This document shows, in pieces, positions 1 through 10,411 of a stretch of 64,000 bases of DNA. The translations under genes were made by a program, and so were the position numbers. The notes below the pieces were generated by a model. It saw nothing but the letters and a program-made list of their open reading frames with translations, was not told the DNA's origin and did no database searches. The DNA comes from Stachybotrys elegans. Its lineage: Eukaryota > Ascomycota > Sordariomycetes > Hypocreales > Stachybotryaceae. The stretch covers positions 62,001-126,000 of the forward strand of contig JAGPNK010000013.1 of the NCBI GenBank assembly GCA_020746835.1, given 5' to 3'. How positions within the stretch are numbered: the first letter of the stretch is position 1; the number at the start of each line of letters is the position of its first letter.

Positions 1-393
1 TTGTACCATTCTTCCCCTTCCTTTGCGTTCCCCGTCTCCTTCTGCAGCCTTGCACCCTCCGCTCTGTGCTTGGTCGTCAAGATTCTTGTTCAGTCCAATG
101 ATCTCCGACGGTCCTCACACAGTATTCTCCGTGAGGTCCGCGGCCGGCCTTTAACGGAGCAAGCACATCGACCCCTTCCTCGATCTCGTCGCTATCGCCT
201 CTCCTCTTGTTCTTACCTACCGAATCAGCCTGTAAGCTGGTGACGCCAGCCAGTTCGCACCTCTCCTACAGCGCGCGCTCCCAGCCTTTGTCGCCAAACA
301 GCGCAACAGACTGCTTCATCAATACTCCAGCGAGGCGGTGCAACAAGACAGTCTGGGTGTGGTCGCGTACCATGATCACGACAACCCGCCGCC
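1..393. promoter_or_regulatory. 5' flank / probable 5' UTR of the Sec7-PH GEF gene
   Basis: This stretch precedes the chosen start codon at 394. It is pyrimidine-rich near its left edge, as is common at fungal promoters and transcription starts. Short ORFs run through it but none resembles a conserved protein. The upstream gene is outside the window. No specific operator was recognised. Confidence 0.4.
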
Positions 394-3300
394 ATGCCTC
401 TTCTACGCCGCCGCAGTAGAATCGCCAGCGAGACTGACATGCGGCGTCACTCTCTCCACGCCACGAGCCCAACAGCAACCTATCTTCACGAACCCCTCCC
501 TCCCTTGCCGCAGCATCTCGGCGTATTCCATGATGGCGCAGACGACGACCGAGACCGCCAGCACCGCCGCCTGGACAGCTCCGACAATTCCGAGCTCACG
601 GTTGCCCAAACCACCGATGGCAATGATGGTGATGATGACGGTGCAACCCAACAAGATCATCAGAGCCGTGAGACCACTCCAAGTCGTCCAACAACCCCGC
701 CCCCCTCGACGACTCGAATAAGCACCGCCGCTTCTCCATTCTGCGCTTTCGCAACGCCTCGGACTCGCAGCTCTCTCTTCGGGCCCGGCAGCAGGCCGAG
801 AAACCGCCCCCCATCCCTCGCCGTATGCCGCCCGGCCCCTGAACCGAAAACACAATGTATACTGACTTGAGTTTTTACCAGCTCCTGAGATTATCACTAC
901 GGCACCAACTGGCGATTTTGCCGGTCCCAAGAAGAAGACATCCCGCATAAGCCTGGGAGCCCGACTGCGCCGCTCGCACGATATACCACGGACCGACGCC
1001 TCCTCCACTCAACTGCCGCTATCCTTGAGACACACTACAGTGTCTTTCGCCGAAGAAGAGGACCCCTCGATGATGGAGGCATCAGAGACATCCCAGACAG
1101 CACCTCTACCCACACAGTCCTCCATGGCATCCGAAGCATCGGACCCAACATCCCAAGATAATCGCGAGTCCGAGTCTTCGCGATCTGACGCTGCCTCAAT
1201 AGACCGCATGTCTCATACAAGCCCAAACACAACGCCCAAACGATCACAAGGTTTGGCACCTTTCTTTCGTTTTCGTAGGACCAAGAAGGCACCTGAGCCC
1301 ATGTTCCCTGTCGGACATCTTCAACCGAACAAAGGGTCACAGTTCAACGCATCTTCGACGTCTTTGAACATGGCGACAACTCCTCGTCCTTCTTCGGCTC
1401 AGAGTGTCCAAACAACACGCCAGAGTGCTGACAAGACGGACAACGGCCGCCGAGCCAATGTCTCACCTGCCACCGCCCTTTTCGCTCCCTCCGAATCTCG
1501 CTCTGGACATTCTTCTCCTACCCGGGCCAACTTTCTCAGAGGAAGATCATCCACCATGAGCTCAATTGGCCGCGATTCCAACGATGACCACCTTCTACCT
1601 CCCACGACCCGAACATCGTCTTCGACAGGTCGCAAGAGCTTCGGCGACTTGCTTGGGCTTAGTCGCCTGCGCCAGAACTCGGATCTGAGCCGGCAAGGCA
1701 CCGCCACGCCTGCGACGCCGGGGTCCATGAATTCTAAAAGCAACTCGCTCCAGCTCACGCGCGACGTTGTAACATTGCCAGAGCGACGTGAGGAGGAGTC
1801 GCCTGCCAAGTACTTGGCTCGCTTGGAGGAGATGGTCAGCAGGAAGATCATTGCTGCATCGCTCTCCAAGGGCACCGACCCGTTCTCGGCAGCAGTGCTG
1901 CGCAGCTACATGCGGAGTTTCAGCTTCTTCGGAGACCCAATGGATATGTCCATACGAAAGCTGCTGATGGAGGCGGAGCTGCCCAAGGAGACCCAGCAGA
2001 TAGACAGGTGTTTGCAGGCTTTTGCAAACCGCTATCACGAATGCAACCCGGGCATCTACTCCTCTCCCGACCAGGCGTATTTCATTGCCTTCTCGCTTCT
2101 GATTCTACATACTGATGTTTTCAACAAGAACAACAAGTATAAGATGCAGAAGGCTGATTACCTCAAGAATACACGTGGGGAGGGCATCTTTGATGACATT
2201 CTTGAATGCTTCTATGATAACATCTGCTATACACCCTTCATCCATATGGAAGAAGACGTGGAGCCGAATGGTGGTAAAACTGGTTCCATGAGGAGACGAA
2301 CGCCCTTGCTTTCGTCATCCATCAGCGACCCCGCGAAGCGCACGTCCAAGGAGCCGATTGATCCCTACACTCTCATACTCGAGGGTAACCTGGACACATT
2401 GCGCCCAAGCTTGGGCGATGCTATGCAGCTTGAGGATCACTTCGACTATCTGGGCACAGCAAAGTCGCTGAATTTGAAGGATCTGCAAAAGACATTCTTC
2501 AGGACTGGCGTATTGCAGATCGTATCTGCGCGATCTCGCCCTGATGCCTTCATGACGGAAAAGACAGCCACGAATCCTGCTGACGCCCATCCTGGTATTG
2601 TCGATATCAAGGTGACCAAGGTCGGTTTGCTGTGGCGCAAGGACGCCAAGAAGAGAAGAACGCGTTCTCCATGGCAGGAATGGGGTGCCATTCTCACCGG
2701 TGCCCAGCTCTACTTCTTTCGAAATACTGCTTGGGTAAAGAACCTCATGCACCAATATGAGAGTCACATCAAAGCTGGTCAAGACGGGATACCCATCATC
2801 TTCAACCCACCTCTGGAAGAGTTCAAGCCCGATGCCCTCATGACTACGCAGGGAGCCGTCGCGCTCCTTGACACGACTTACAAGAAGCATAAAAATGCCT
2901 TCGTCTATGTCCGACCAAACGGCTTGGATGAAGTTTTGCTGGCCGACGATGAGGACGAACTGAATGACTGGCTCGCAAAGCTCAACTACGCTGCCGCGTT
3001 TCGAACATCGGGCGTCAAGATGCGGGGGATTACCGCTGGAAACCTTGAGGGTCAGGCTCGCCGTGGCATGAGACGGCTCGATAGTTCGGATGCTACTCAT
3101 CTTGTTCAAACCCCGACGGGCCCCGTTTCCATTGCTCGTGGTCAGATTGACCACAAAATGGTGGAAGAGATTCAGTCCGCCCGACGAGATATCATGCGTC
3201 AAAAGATAGAAGAGGCCGAAGAGAAGATGGAAGAGGCGCAGAAGAAACTGGACGAGCAACTCCGAAACGCGCGACATCTGCAAATCTTGGCGCCCATACA

Positions 3301-4657
3301 ACCCAGAACAAGAGAACAAGTCCTGGCAGCCGCCGCTCGGATGGCAGCACAGCTGAAGTGGACACGGATGGAGATATGGAGAGAGAAGTGTCACCGGGAT
3401 ATCTTGGTGCAAGAAATGGCTGAGGACGGGCTCTTGAATGAATCAACCAATACATCCGCCAAAGAAACAGCAGAATTCGATAGGCCCGTGTCACAAACCT
3501 CCAAGGCGTCGGTTATCCGCAACGAGTCAAAGGCAACACAGCACCGTGAGCCAATGAAGGACAACGGAGCCTCACCCGAGCTGCAAACTGACCCAGCAGC
3601 CGCATCGCCCGATGTGAACCCAGACGAGGGCTCACCCCTCGATCAAGTGTTCCAAACACCACCGCAAAGTGCGACTCACACTCGGAACCCTTCGTTACCG
3701 CATGCCAGACCCGATCATGGAGCCGGACGGCAAGGTTCCATATCCAGTATCAACTCATCTGCCATTCAGTCCATGAGGTCTACCAGCCATGCCAAGCGTC
3801 TGCCTTCCAGGGATGAGAAGAGCGCAGCACCCAAGTCAGCCGACTCACCAGATGATGTTGACGCAGAAGAACACGACTTCTTGAAACAAGCAGGTCTCCT
3901 AGAAGACAAATCCGATGTGGAGCAGTCAGACAAGGCGGTCGTCTCGACATCACCAGACGCTACGGATTCTGGACATCAAGACAAGAACAAGATCCGGCGG
4001 AGCCTCCAACGCACCCTGAGGGAGGGCGCAGGCCATTTGCACAATCATCGTAGCAGGAGAGGGAGAGACAGTACAACTGGCCACACTTCAGATGACGCTG
4101 CTGCCCAGGAAGACCGGCTTGCAAGGGGGACTGGAAGCTTCGTAGTGCATGGTAAAAAGGCATCCGTCATCAGGATTGGGACCGATCTGCAGAACATGCC
4201 TCATGAGGAACAGCTATGGGCCCGAAGGCAATCAGAAGTCGGTGAGGTCCCGCCTTCCTCGAGCATCAGTGTCGGGGATGACGACGACTTCCATTCCGCT
4301 GTCGGGGTCCTTGTGGACTCGAACGAGACAGCGGAACGCAGAGACTCAGCAGCTAGCGCCGGCACTGCTACGGCGCGCAGTTTCCGAGAGCTTCATCGCA
4401 AGTACTCGACTGCTCAAGCTGCGAGAAGCACCTCGACCGGTGGCAGATTGCAGATTCCGTCTGATGCGGAGAGCGAGTCTGCTGTGAGCTTTTCGGAGGG
4501 TCGAAGGTCTCCCTTACCTCCTATCGAGACGTCGAATGATTCCGACGATGCCGGTTCAGACGCTGAGTCAGATGCTGGGAGAGCAGATGCCGACAACGCA
4601 TCAGTCGAGGAGCATGCTCAAATTCCCAACCGGTCTATTCAAGCAGTGGGCGCTTGA
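394..4657 (+). CDS. Sec7-PH domain Arf/Arl guanine-nucleotide exchange factor (Syt1/Yel1-like), apparent frameshift in exon 1
   Basis: Model join(394..822, 882..4657), about 1,400 residues once one missing base near 700-706 is allowed for. The intron 823..881 starts GTATGC, has a CTGAC branch point at about 863 and ends CAG. The Sec7 domain (about residues 440-600) catalyses GDP/GTP exchange on Arf-family GTPases and contains the expected ELPKETQ segment with the catalytic glutamate finger. A PH domain follows (about 720-850), beginning near VGLLWRKDAKKRR and closing with a DELNDWLAKLNYA helix. A charged coiled coil lies at about 900-945, then a long Ser/Pro-rich disordered tail. Sec7 followed by PH with long disordered flanks matches yeast Syt1, a GEF for the TGN GTPase Arl1. 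Yel1 is an alternative. Exon 1 is read in frame 1 from 394 but in frame 3 from about 706 to 822, where the HRRFSILRFRNASDSQL segment lies. The start at 394 has a good context (gccgccATG). Confidence 0.85.
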
Positions 4658-5430
4658 ATGAGTTGAGGCAGGGCGGGAGGAGGGGATTTGTCTTTAATTG
4701 TATTTTTGTCCTTCAAGATGATGAGGCTGAGCCGGAGCAGGGAGTTGACGACGTGTTGTACAAAATCCAAGAGACAGAGGTTTTATTACTCGCCATTTGG
4801 GCAAGAAAGATCAAACAGCAATGACTGGCAGGAAGAGCGAAGGGGCCACGCAGCTTGTGGCTCATCAAGAGCGAGAGGAGAAAAGTTTCTATTGTGGGAT
4901 ATGTGTATGTCTATTTAACGGCAAGCCGGGAAGGGTTGGCATTGGAACAAGACTTGGTATGGACAGGTTTCGACAACTACTGCTACTGCTGCTATTATCG
5001 CTGCTCTAAACAGGGCGAGCAGGCCAGGGAAAGGGAGGTGCATGGCGATCTTCTGTTCTTCCTTTAGTTGCTTCCTTGGCACTTTATCTTCCCTTTACAT
5101 GTTTGTTTTGTCTTTTTTCTTTTCTTTCTCTCCTCCCGTTACTTGAGATAGACAGTGTAGCCTGGACCTTGCGGTCTGAACCCGAGCACCATATAGACTT
5201 TTCTCCTCTTTGAAACCTGTTGCCTTGCCTAGTGGGCTATACTGACTCACCCAAGGCTCGTGAAGCGGTGATGTAGATAGACAGACCGAAACACGATCTC
5301 ATGTTGGCACGATGAAGTTGCTCATTATATGTTTTTTTTATTTCATTTTGGTTCATGTCACATCGACGTAGCGGCTATGGTATGCACAAGTCCAAAACAT
5401 CCTCTTCCCCCTTGACGTTTTTATCTATCC
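4658..5430. other. convergent intergenic region
   Basis: This lies between the 3' ends of the Sec7 gene (+) and SRP72 (-). It holds T-rich stretches near 5100-5130 and 5330-5345 that could serve as 3' UTR or polyadenylation signals for either gene. Only short, non-conserved ORFs are present and no gene is recognised. Confidence 0.5.
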
Positions 5431-7409
5431 TCATTTCTTTCCCTTCTTCTTCTTCTTGGACGACGCAGACGCGCCCGAAGCCCTCTCGACCTTGACGCCT
5501 CCGCCGCCCACGAGCTCGAGCGTCTCCTCCTCCTTGACGACGCCGCCCTGCGTCGAGTCGGCGGCCTTCTTCTTGCCCTTCTTGCCCTTGGGGCGGTACG
5601 AGGAGCGGTCGCGCAGCGGTAGCCAGCGCTCTGGGTCGGGCACCTTGCCCTCGACGTAGTTCTTGGGCAGCTTCCTGTGGCGCCGCTTCTTGGTCGCCCG
5701 CTCCGGGGCGTCGTCGGCGGCCGCGCGCTTTTTGGAGGCCTCGGTCTTGGGCAGCGTGGCGACGCCAGCGCTGATCAGGCTCGCGACGTCGATGCTGCCA
5801 ATGAGGGAGTCTACGGGGGGTAGGTCGCCGAGGTACTGCTGGATCTTGGAGGGGTCGGAGGGTGCGAGAGAGGCGACGAGTCCGGCCGAGGCGACGTGCG
5901 AGCCGTGCTGCTCGTTGAGCAGCTTTTCGAAGGCGGAGCCTGCGAGAGCCAGGTCGTCTGAGTTGGAGGATCGCAGCAGCTCGATGCCGGCCTCGCGGAG
6001 GAGCGAGGACGCTGAGCCCACGGGCCGTTGGGTCCAGTACGTGGCGGCCTTGACCAGCTCCGCCTTGGCCGACGCCTCGCGGCCCTGGGCCCGCATGAGA
6101 GAGACGGCAAGCGCGACCAAGCCCGGGCTGAAGCGAGCGTCCTTTGTGGATGGGTCTTCGTCGCCGTCGAGGCGCTTGAGGAAGGATTCCAGCGTAGCCA
6201 GAGCAGCACCAGCCTGGCCCTGCTCCTGCTGCACCTGCATTATGGTGAGAACAATACCAAGATCCTTGGGCCTCTTCTCAGACAGGCTGACGAGCTTGCT
6301 CAGGATACCCTTTCCAGAAGCCCCGTACGCGCTGGCAGCGGCGTTGAGCACCGACATGGCGTTGACATCGGCCTTGGTGGAGGGGTGTTGGGCTTGCGCC
6401 AGGGCGTTGGCCGTGCGCTGCTGGACGCCCTGCGTCTTGTGGGCCTTGATGTCAATGACATAGCTGTTGCGGGCGAAGAGGGAGGACTGGTGGTTGAAGA
6501 GCTTGGCTTGCTTAGCGGCGGCGAGCCAGGATGCGGCTTTGCGCTGGAGGAGGTAAGGGTTCTCGGGGGCCGGGTCTATAACGGCGGTGTTGTTCTTTAC
6601 GATGGAGGAGAAATCGGCCTCGCTCCCACTGCAGCAATGTGTCAGTCAGCGGTAGCAGGCACAGAGTCGCAGGGTGCTCACCTTGAGACGTCGAGTGATT
6701 TGGAGATATCCATGGCCTCCTTCATCTTGCCCAAGCGAGCGTAGACGTAGGCTTGCTGTGCGAGAATGGGCTGCATCTCGGCCTCCTTGTCCTCGTCGGA
6801 GAGGTCTGAGGCGTCGCAAATGCGGACAGCCCGCTGCAGCAGGTTGGATGCCGTGTCGAGGGAGCCGCGGGCGATGCAGGAGCAGGCGGCGTTGTAGCAC
6901 AGCTCAAAGGTGTCGTGGGGCTGGTCGTCGGCGGGGCCCGAGAAGCCCTGCCACTGCAGCTGGGCCCGAGCCGCCGACAGGTTGATGGAGATGTCGTTGT
7001 CCTCGTCGGCGGCATCCGTCTGCAGCAGGTCATGGTAGATGGAGGCGGCCTCGTCGAACCTCTCGGAGCGGTAGGCGACCTGGGCAGCGACGTGCTTGAA
7101 GCCGCGGTCGTCGTCGGGGCCGGAGCGCAGGAGGGCGGCGGCCTCGTCTAGGCTGCCCGTCTTGTAGAGGGCGTAGGCCTTCTCGAAGCGGCAGAGGGCC
7201 TCGAGGCGATCGCCTCCCTGGGAGAGGACGCGCAGCGCATCGTCGAAGCGGTCGAGGTTGAGCAGGGCGACGACCTGGGTGTGCTGGCTGCTGAGATCCG
7301 AGGCGTTGGCCCGGAGGGCGGCGGTGGCGGCCTCGTAGACCTCGTTGTGGTCGTCAATCGTGGCGCCGCGGAGGAGCGAGCTGAGGGCGGCGGCGGGATC
7401 TTGAGGCAT
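5431..7409 (-). CDS. SRP72: signal recognition particle subunit SRP72
   Basis: Model complement(join(5431..6628, 6682..7409)), 641 residues, close to the roughly 640-670 of yeast and human SRP72. The intron 6629..6681 has donor GTGAGC and acceptor GCAG. SRP72 is a scaffold of the signal recognition particle: its TPR-like repeats bind SRP68, and its basic C-terminus contacts 7S RNA. Here TPR-like helical repeats fill residues 1 to about 500, with recognisable segments such as EALCRFEKAYALYKTG and CYNAACSCIARG. The C-terminal region carries the family RNA-binding motif PERWLPLRDRSSYRP followed by a Lys-rich tail ending KKKKKGKK. The ATG at 7409 was chosen because MPQDPAAALSSLLRG is the usual short N-terminus and the longer reading only adds non-conserved sequence. 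The gene is convergent with the Sec7 gene. Confidence 0.93.
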
Positions 7410-8270
7410 GGTGGGCGGGCGAAATGGTGAGTGGTGGGTGGTGGGTGGGTTATATCGCCAACTGCATCGCCCGGGGATCAAGTCTGGATCCTCTTCCGTC
7501 TCTGTGCTTTTCTCTTTGTCTTCCGTATGCCGCTGGAGCTTGCCCGGCGCCCTGGAGCTGGTGGTGCAGGGGCGGTACGGCGCGATATGACGGGCGGGTG
7601 GTGGTGGTGGTGGTGGTGGTGGTGATGGGTGTTCGTCGTCGTTGCCTTTGCAATTGAGGTGGCCGAGTAAAGGCCCTAAGATGCCTGATACGGATGGCGG
7701 GGTTTCGATCCACCACGTCGGTTTTTGTGCATCCTGGCAACGTCAACTTTGACTTTGGTGGGTATCCAGATGTACATGCATGGAACTCTCTGTTTTTTTT
7801 CTTCTTCGCCATCGGTTGCTTGGCTGGCATGTTTGAGGGATTCCAATTTCAGATCTGGCAGCTGAATCTTGTGCTCTTTCCGAGAAGCAGGAGCACGAGG
7901 GCCGGTGGGCCGTCGATGCGCCTGAAGATATGGAGTGATATGGAGTTTATGAACCTGAGCTTCCTCCACGGTGCGAGAAGCTGGCCATCATTTAAGTTTT
8001 ATCTGCCGAAATAATGCAAAATCGTGCTCCCGCTGCCCAGCATGAACCGCAGAGCGGCACTCTTTCATCATCTGTATTTGCTGCCTGTGAGCGACAGTCT
8101 CGAGCTCAACTTGTATCATGGATGGACCATGCAGCGCTTGTGGTATCTTCTTCTCTGCCTCCTCGCAAAATATCCCGAATAGAAGATGGGCATCACTTGC
8201 CCCCCCCCCCCCCTCCTCCCCCTTGAGCCGTTCCCAACACATCATACCAAGCCCTCCCTCCCTGCCAAAA
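7410..8270. other. SRP72 upstream region / NCBP3-like 3' flank
   Basis: This 0.86 kb separates two minus-strand genes, so it should hold the SRP72 promoter (right of 7409) and the 3' end of the NCBP3-like gene. It includes a (GGT)9 microsatellite at 7597-7623 and a C10-type tract near 8202. No additional gene is evident. A tRNA-like stretch near 7655-7710 was examined and rejected. Confidence 0.5.
7597..7623. repeat. (GGT)9 microsatellite
   Basis: Nine perfect GGT units, read directly, about 190 bp upstream of the SRP72 start codon. It is likely to vary in length between isolates. Confidence 0.95.
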
Positions 8271-9564
8271 TCATGAGAAGAGATCCTCTGCCCGCTGCCT
8301 CCGTTTCGAGCGCCCCGCATCAAACAGCTCTTTGCCGGCGTTGGAGCCCCCAAATCGATCGGGAAACAGCTCCTTAGCGCTCGCTCCGGCAGCGCCCTTG
8401 ATTGAGAATCCAGGGTCCTCGTCGTGGCGCTTGCTCGCCATGCCGCGGATGTTGAACGAACTGCCGTTAGCCGAAGCACTGGGTGCATGAACAATCTTGG
8501 GCATGTCCTCCTCCTTAAGGCGGGCAGACCCAATGGCTCGCTCTAGTTGGTCCAGCTGACTCGTATTTGCTTTGGCCTTGGTCGGGAAGAGCTCCCGGCC
8601 TGGCCCGTCGGACAGGCGATCTTTGATAGACCGCGCCGACGTCCTATTGCGCGCAGAGCTGGCAAACAGGTCCGTATCATCGTCACGCCGTCGTATCGGC
8701 GAGGCGGATCGGTCGCGCTTGGTGTTTCTACCAGCAAACAGCTCCTTGCCTCGATTCTCACTTGCGTATTCGCGAGAACGATCATCCATGTCGGAGTGGC
8801 GCCTGTCACGCGACGCCCGTGGCGCATCATCGTACATGCTCGCCTCAAAATGCTCCACCTCGTCCTCCGAGTCCCGTCGGCGGCGGCCCCCGCCGTTCCT
8901 GCGATGGTAGTCGCCATCACGGTCGCGGTACCTCGGCCTGTTCTCCTGCTGCCGTCGCCGCCTCTCTTCGGGGTCGTGTTCGGGATGCAGTAGGTAGTAG
9001 CGGCTTCGTGTAGCCGCACCGACCTGCTTCTTGTCGCTCAATACGGAGAAGCGTATATGAAGTGATATCTCGGGCCGGCCGTCCACGGGCTTGGCCGGTA
9101 GTGTCTCGCCCACAGCTAAGGCGGTGGCGTCAGCCAACTGGACGGAGCTGAGGGCCATGAGCGCATCGCGGGCGGTCAGGTCCGAGGAGAAGACGAGGTT
9201 GGCGGACGTATCGTCGATCCATTCCACCTTGTCGACGGGACCGTAATGCGCTTTCACGTAGCTCTTGATGTCGTCGGTATGTAGCGTATCCAAGCCCCGG
9301 ATGTGCACTTTGGTAGGGACGACTGTTTTCGAATCGTCGTCCTCGCCGACAGCTCCAGACTTGGGGTCATCCTCGGCCACCTCGCCGGGTTCTTCTAGGT
9401 CATCTGTTTGCTGAGGTCGCGGCGCGCGTTAGCCATCATGAGGCCCGAAGCAGGAGTTGAGTCATGCGGTCGCGTACAAGAATATCATCGCCCCGGGGCT
9501 GCTCGAGCGTCGAGAAGTCTTGGACCGCATCGGCGGCGTCGTCCATCTCAATGTCCAGATCCAT
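8271..9564 (-). CDS. NCBP3-like nuclear cap-binding / mRNA-associated protein
   Basis: Model complement(join(8271..9410, 9478..9564)), 408 residues. The intron 9411..9477 has donor GTACGC, branch GCTAAC and acceptor CTCAG, and both sides are phase 0. NCBP3 (C17orf85 family) binds capped transcripts with CBC components and supports mRNA export. The RRM-like domain (about residues 63-120) opens with KVHIRGLDTLHTDDIKSYV and contains EWIDDTSANLVF, matching the WLDD-type motif characteristic of NCBP3. The short acidic first exon precedes it. The remainder is an Arg/Asp/Ser-rich disordered tail with repeated (K/R)ELF motifs at about residues 252, 302, 376 and 390 and related DLF copies at about 277 and 406. 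The gene is co-oriented with SRP72. The family call rests on the RRM motif. Cap-binding activity is inferred. Confidence 0.82.
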
Positions 9565-10411
9565 TGTGCAGCAGCAGCCTACAAAGCGGTCGAAGGGAGG
9601 GAGGGTCGTGTGCGCGCGGAGGAGATGGGATGTGGCAGCCGGAGGAGGCTGTGCGGATGAGGTGCACCAGGTGCAACCAGGAAGAAGGCGCCAATGGGTG
9701 TTGGGGCTTCTGGGGCCGAATTGGTTCGGGGAGGGTGTCAGAAATGATTGCGAGGTTGAAGCTATAGGAGGAGGCTCTTTGGAGGAGTACCGATCTGCGC
9801 ATTTACGAGGCTGCGTGCTGTGATCCACTTGGACCAACACCTGGACCAAATTAACAACAGCCTGCCTCCGACCCGCTCATCCCGTCTCTTCACAGTGTAG
9901 AGACATGAGCCAAAGTCATGTGTTGCAATAGCACAAGGAGGGTAAGAATGCAGGGCGTTGTTCATAGACATGCATACAGAAAAGGTTTACAGTAGACTAT
10001 AATTTATTTATTTATTTTCGAACTTGTTCTGGATAAATGACCCGTCATCTTCTACAACGGCTGAAGACGACAGCACAGTTGCATCATGCACCACAAGAGT
10101 CGTCGCGGCAACCACCCTCTTACAGACATGAGAAAATCGTAGTAAATTTGCGTCAAGCTGATCTAAGGGTATATATCGAGGGCTAGAGTTTGGAAGTTGC
10201 CATATGAAAGTGGCCCTCGACCGTACGTCGTCACGTTATCCTCAGTCTCATAGAGACCTCCCGGAAGGAATCGTTATTCCAGATATGCACCCGTGGTTTT
10301 CCCAAACGCCGTCTATCGTCTCTAAAGTATACTATGTCCGTACAGTGGTGTAGAAACAAGGGTAGTGGTAAAAGAAAATCAGGAAAGGTTGGCAGCATGA
10401 ACCGTGGTCGC
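9565..10411. other. intergenic region between two minus-strand genes
   Basis: This holds the NCBP3-like promoter on the right side of 9564 and the 3' flank of the Cys/His-rich protein gene. A TTTA-rich stretch at about 10000-10020 is a plausible 3' UTR or polyadenylation region. No coding sequence is recognised. Confidence 0.5.

Noticed and set aside
668..722. GT-AG pair that could be an intron explaining the frame switch in the Sec7 gene
   Set aside because: Removing it leads to frame 2, not the required frame 3, and it lacks a branch point and pyrimidine tract.
2315..3412. 365-codon minus-strand ORF opposite the Sec7-PH gene
   Set aside because: It overlaps the Sec7 domain end and the PH domain on the sense strand and has no conserved features.
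7655..7710. tRNA-like stretch with GGCCGAGT and GTTTCGATCC
   Set aside because: The T-arm does not pair around a seven-base loop, no anticodon stem could be drawn, and no acceptor stem is present.
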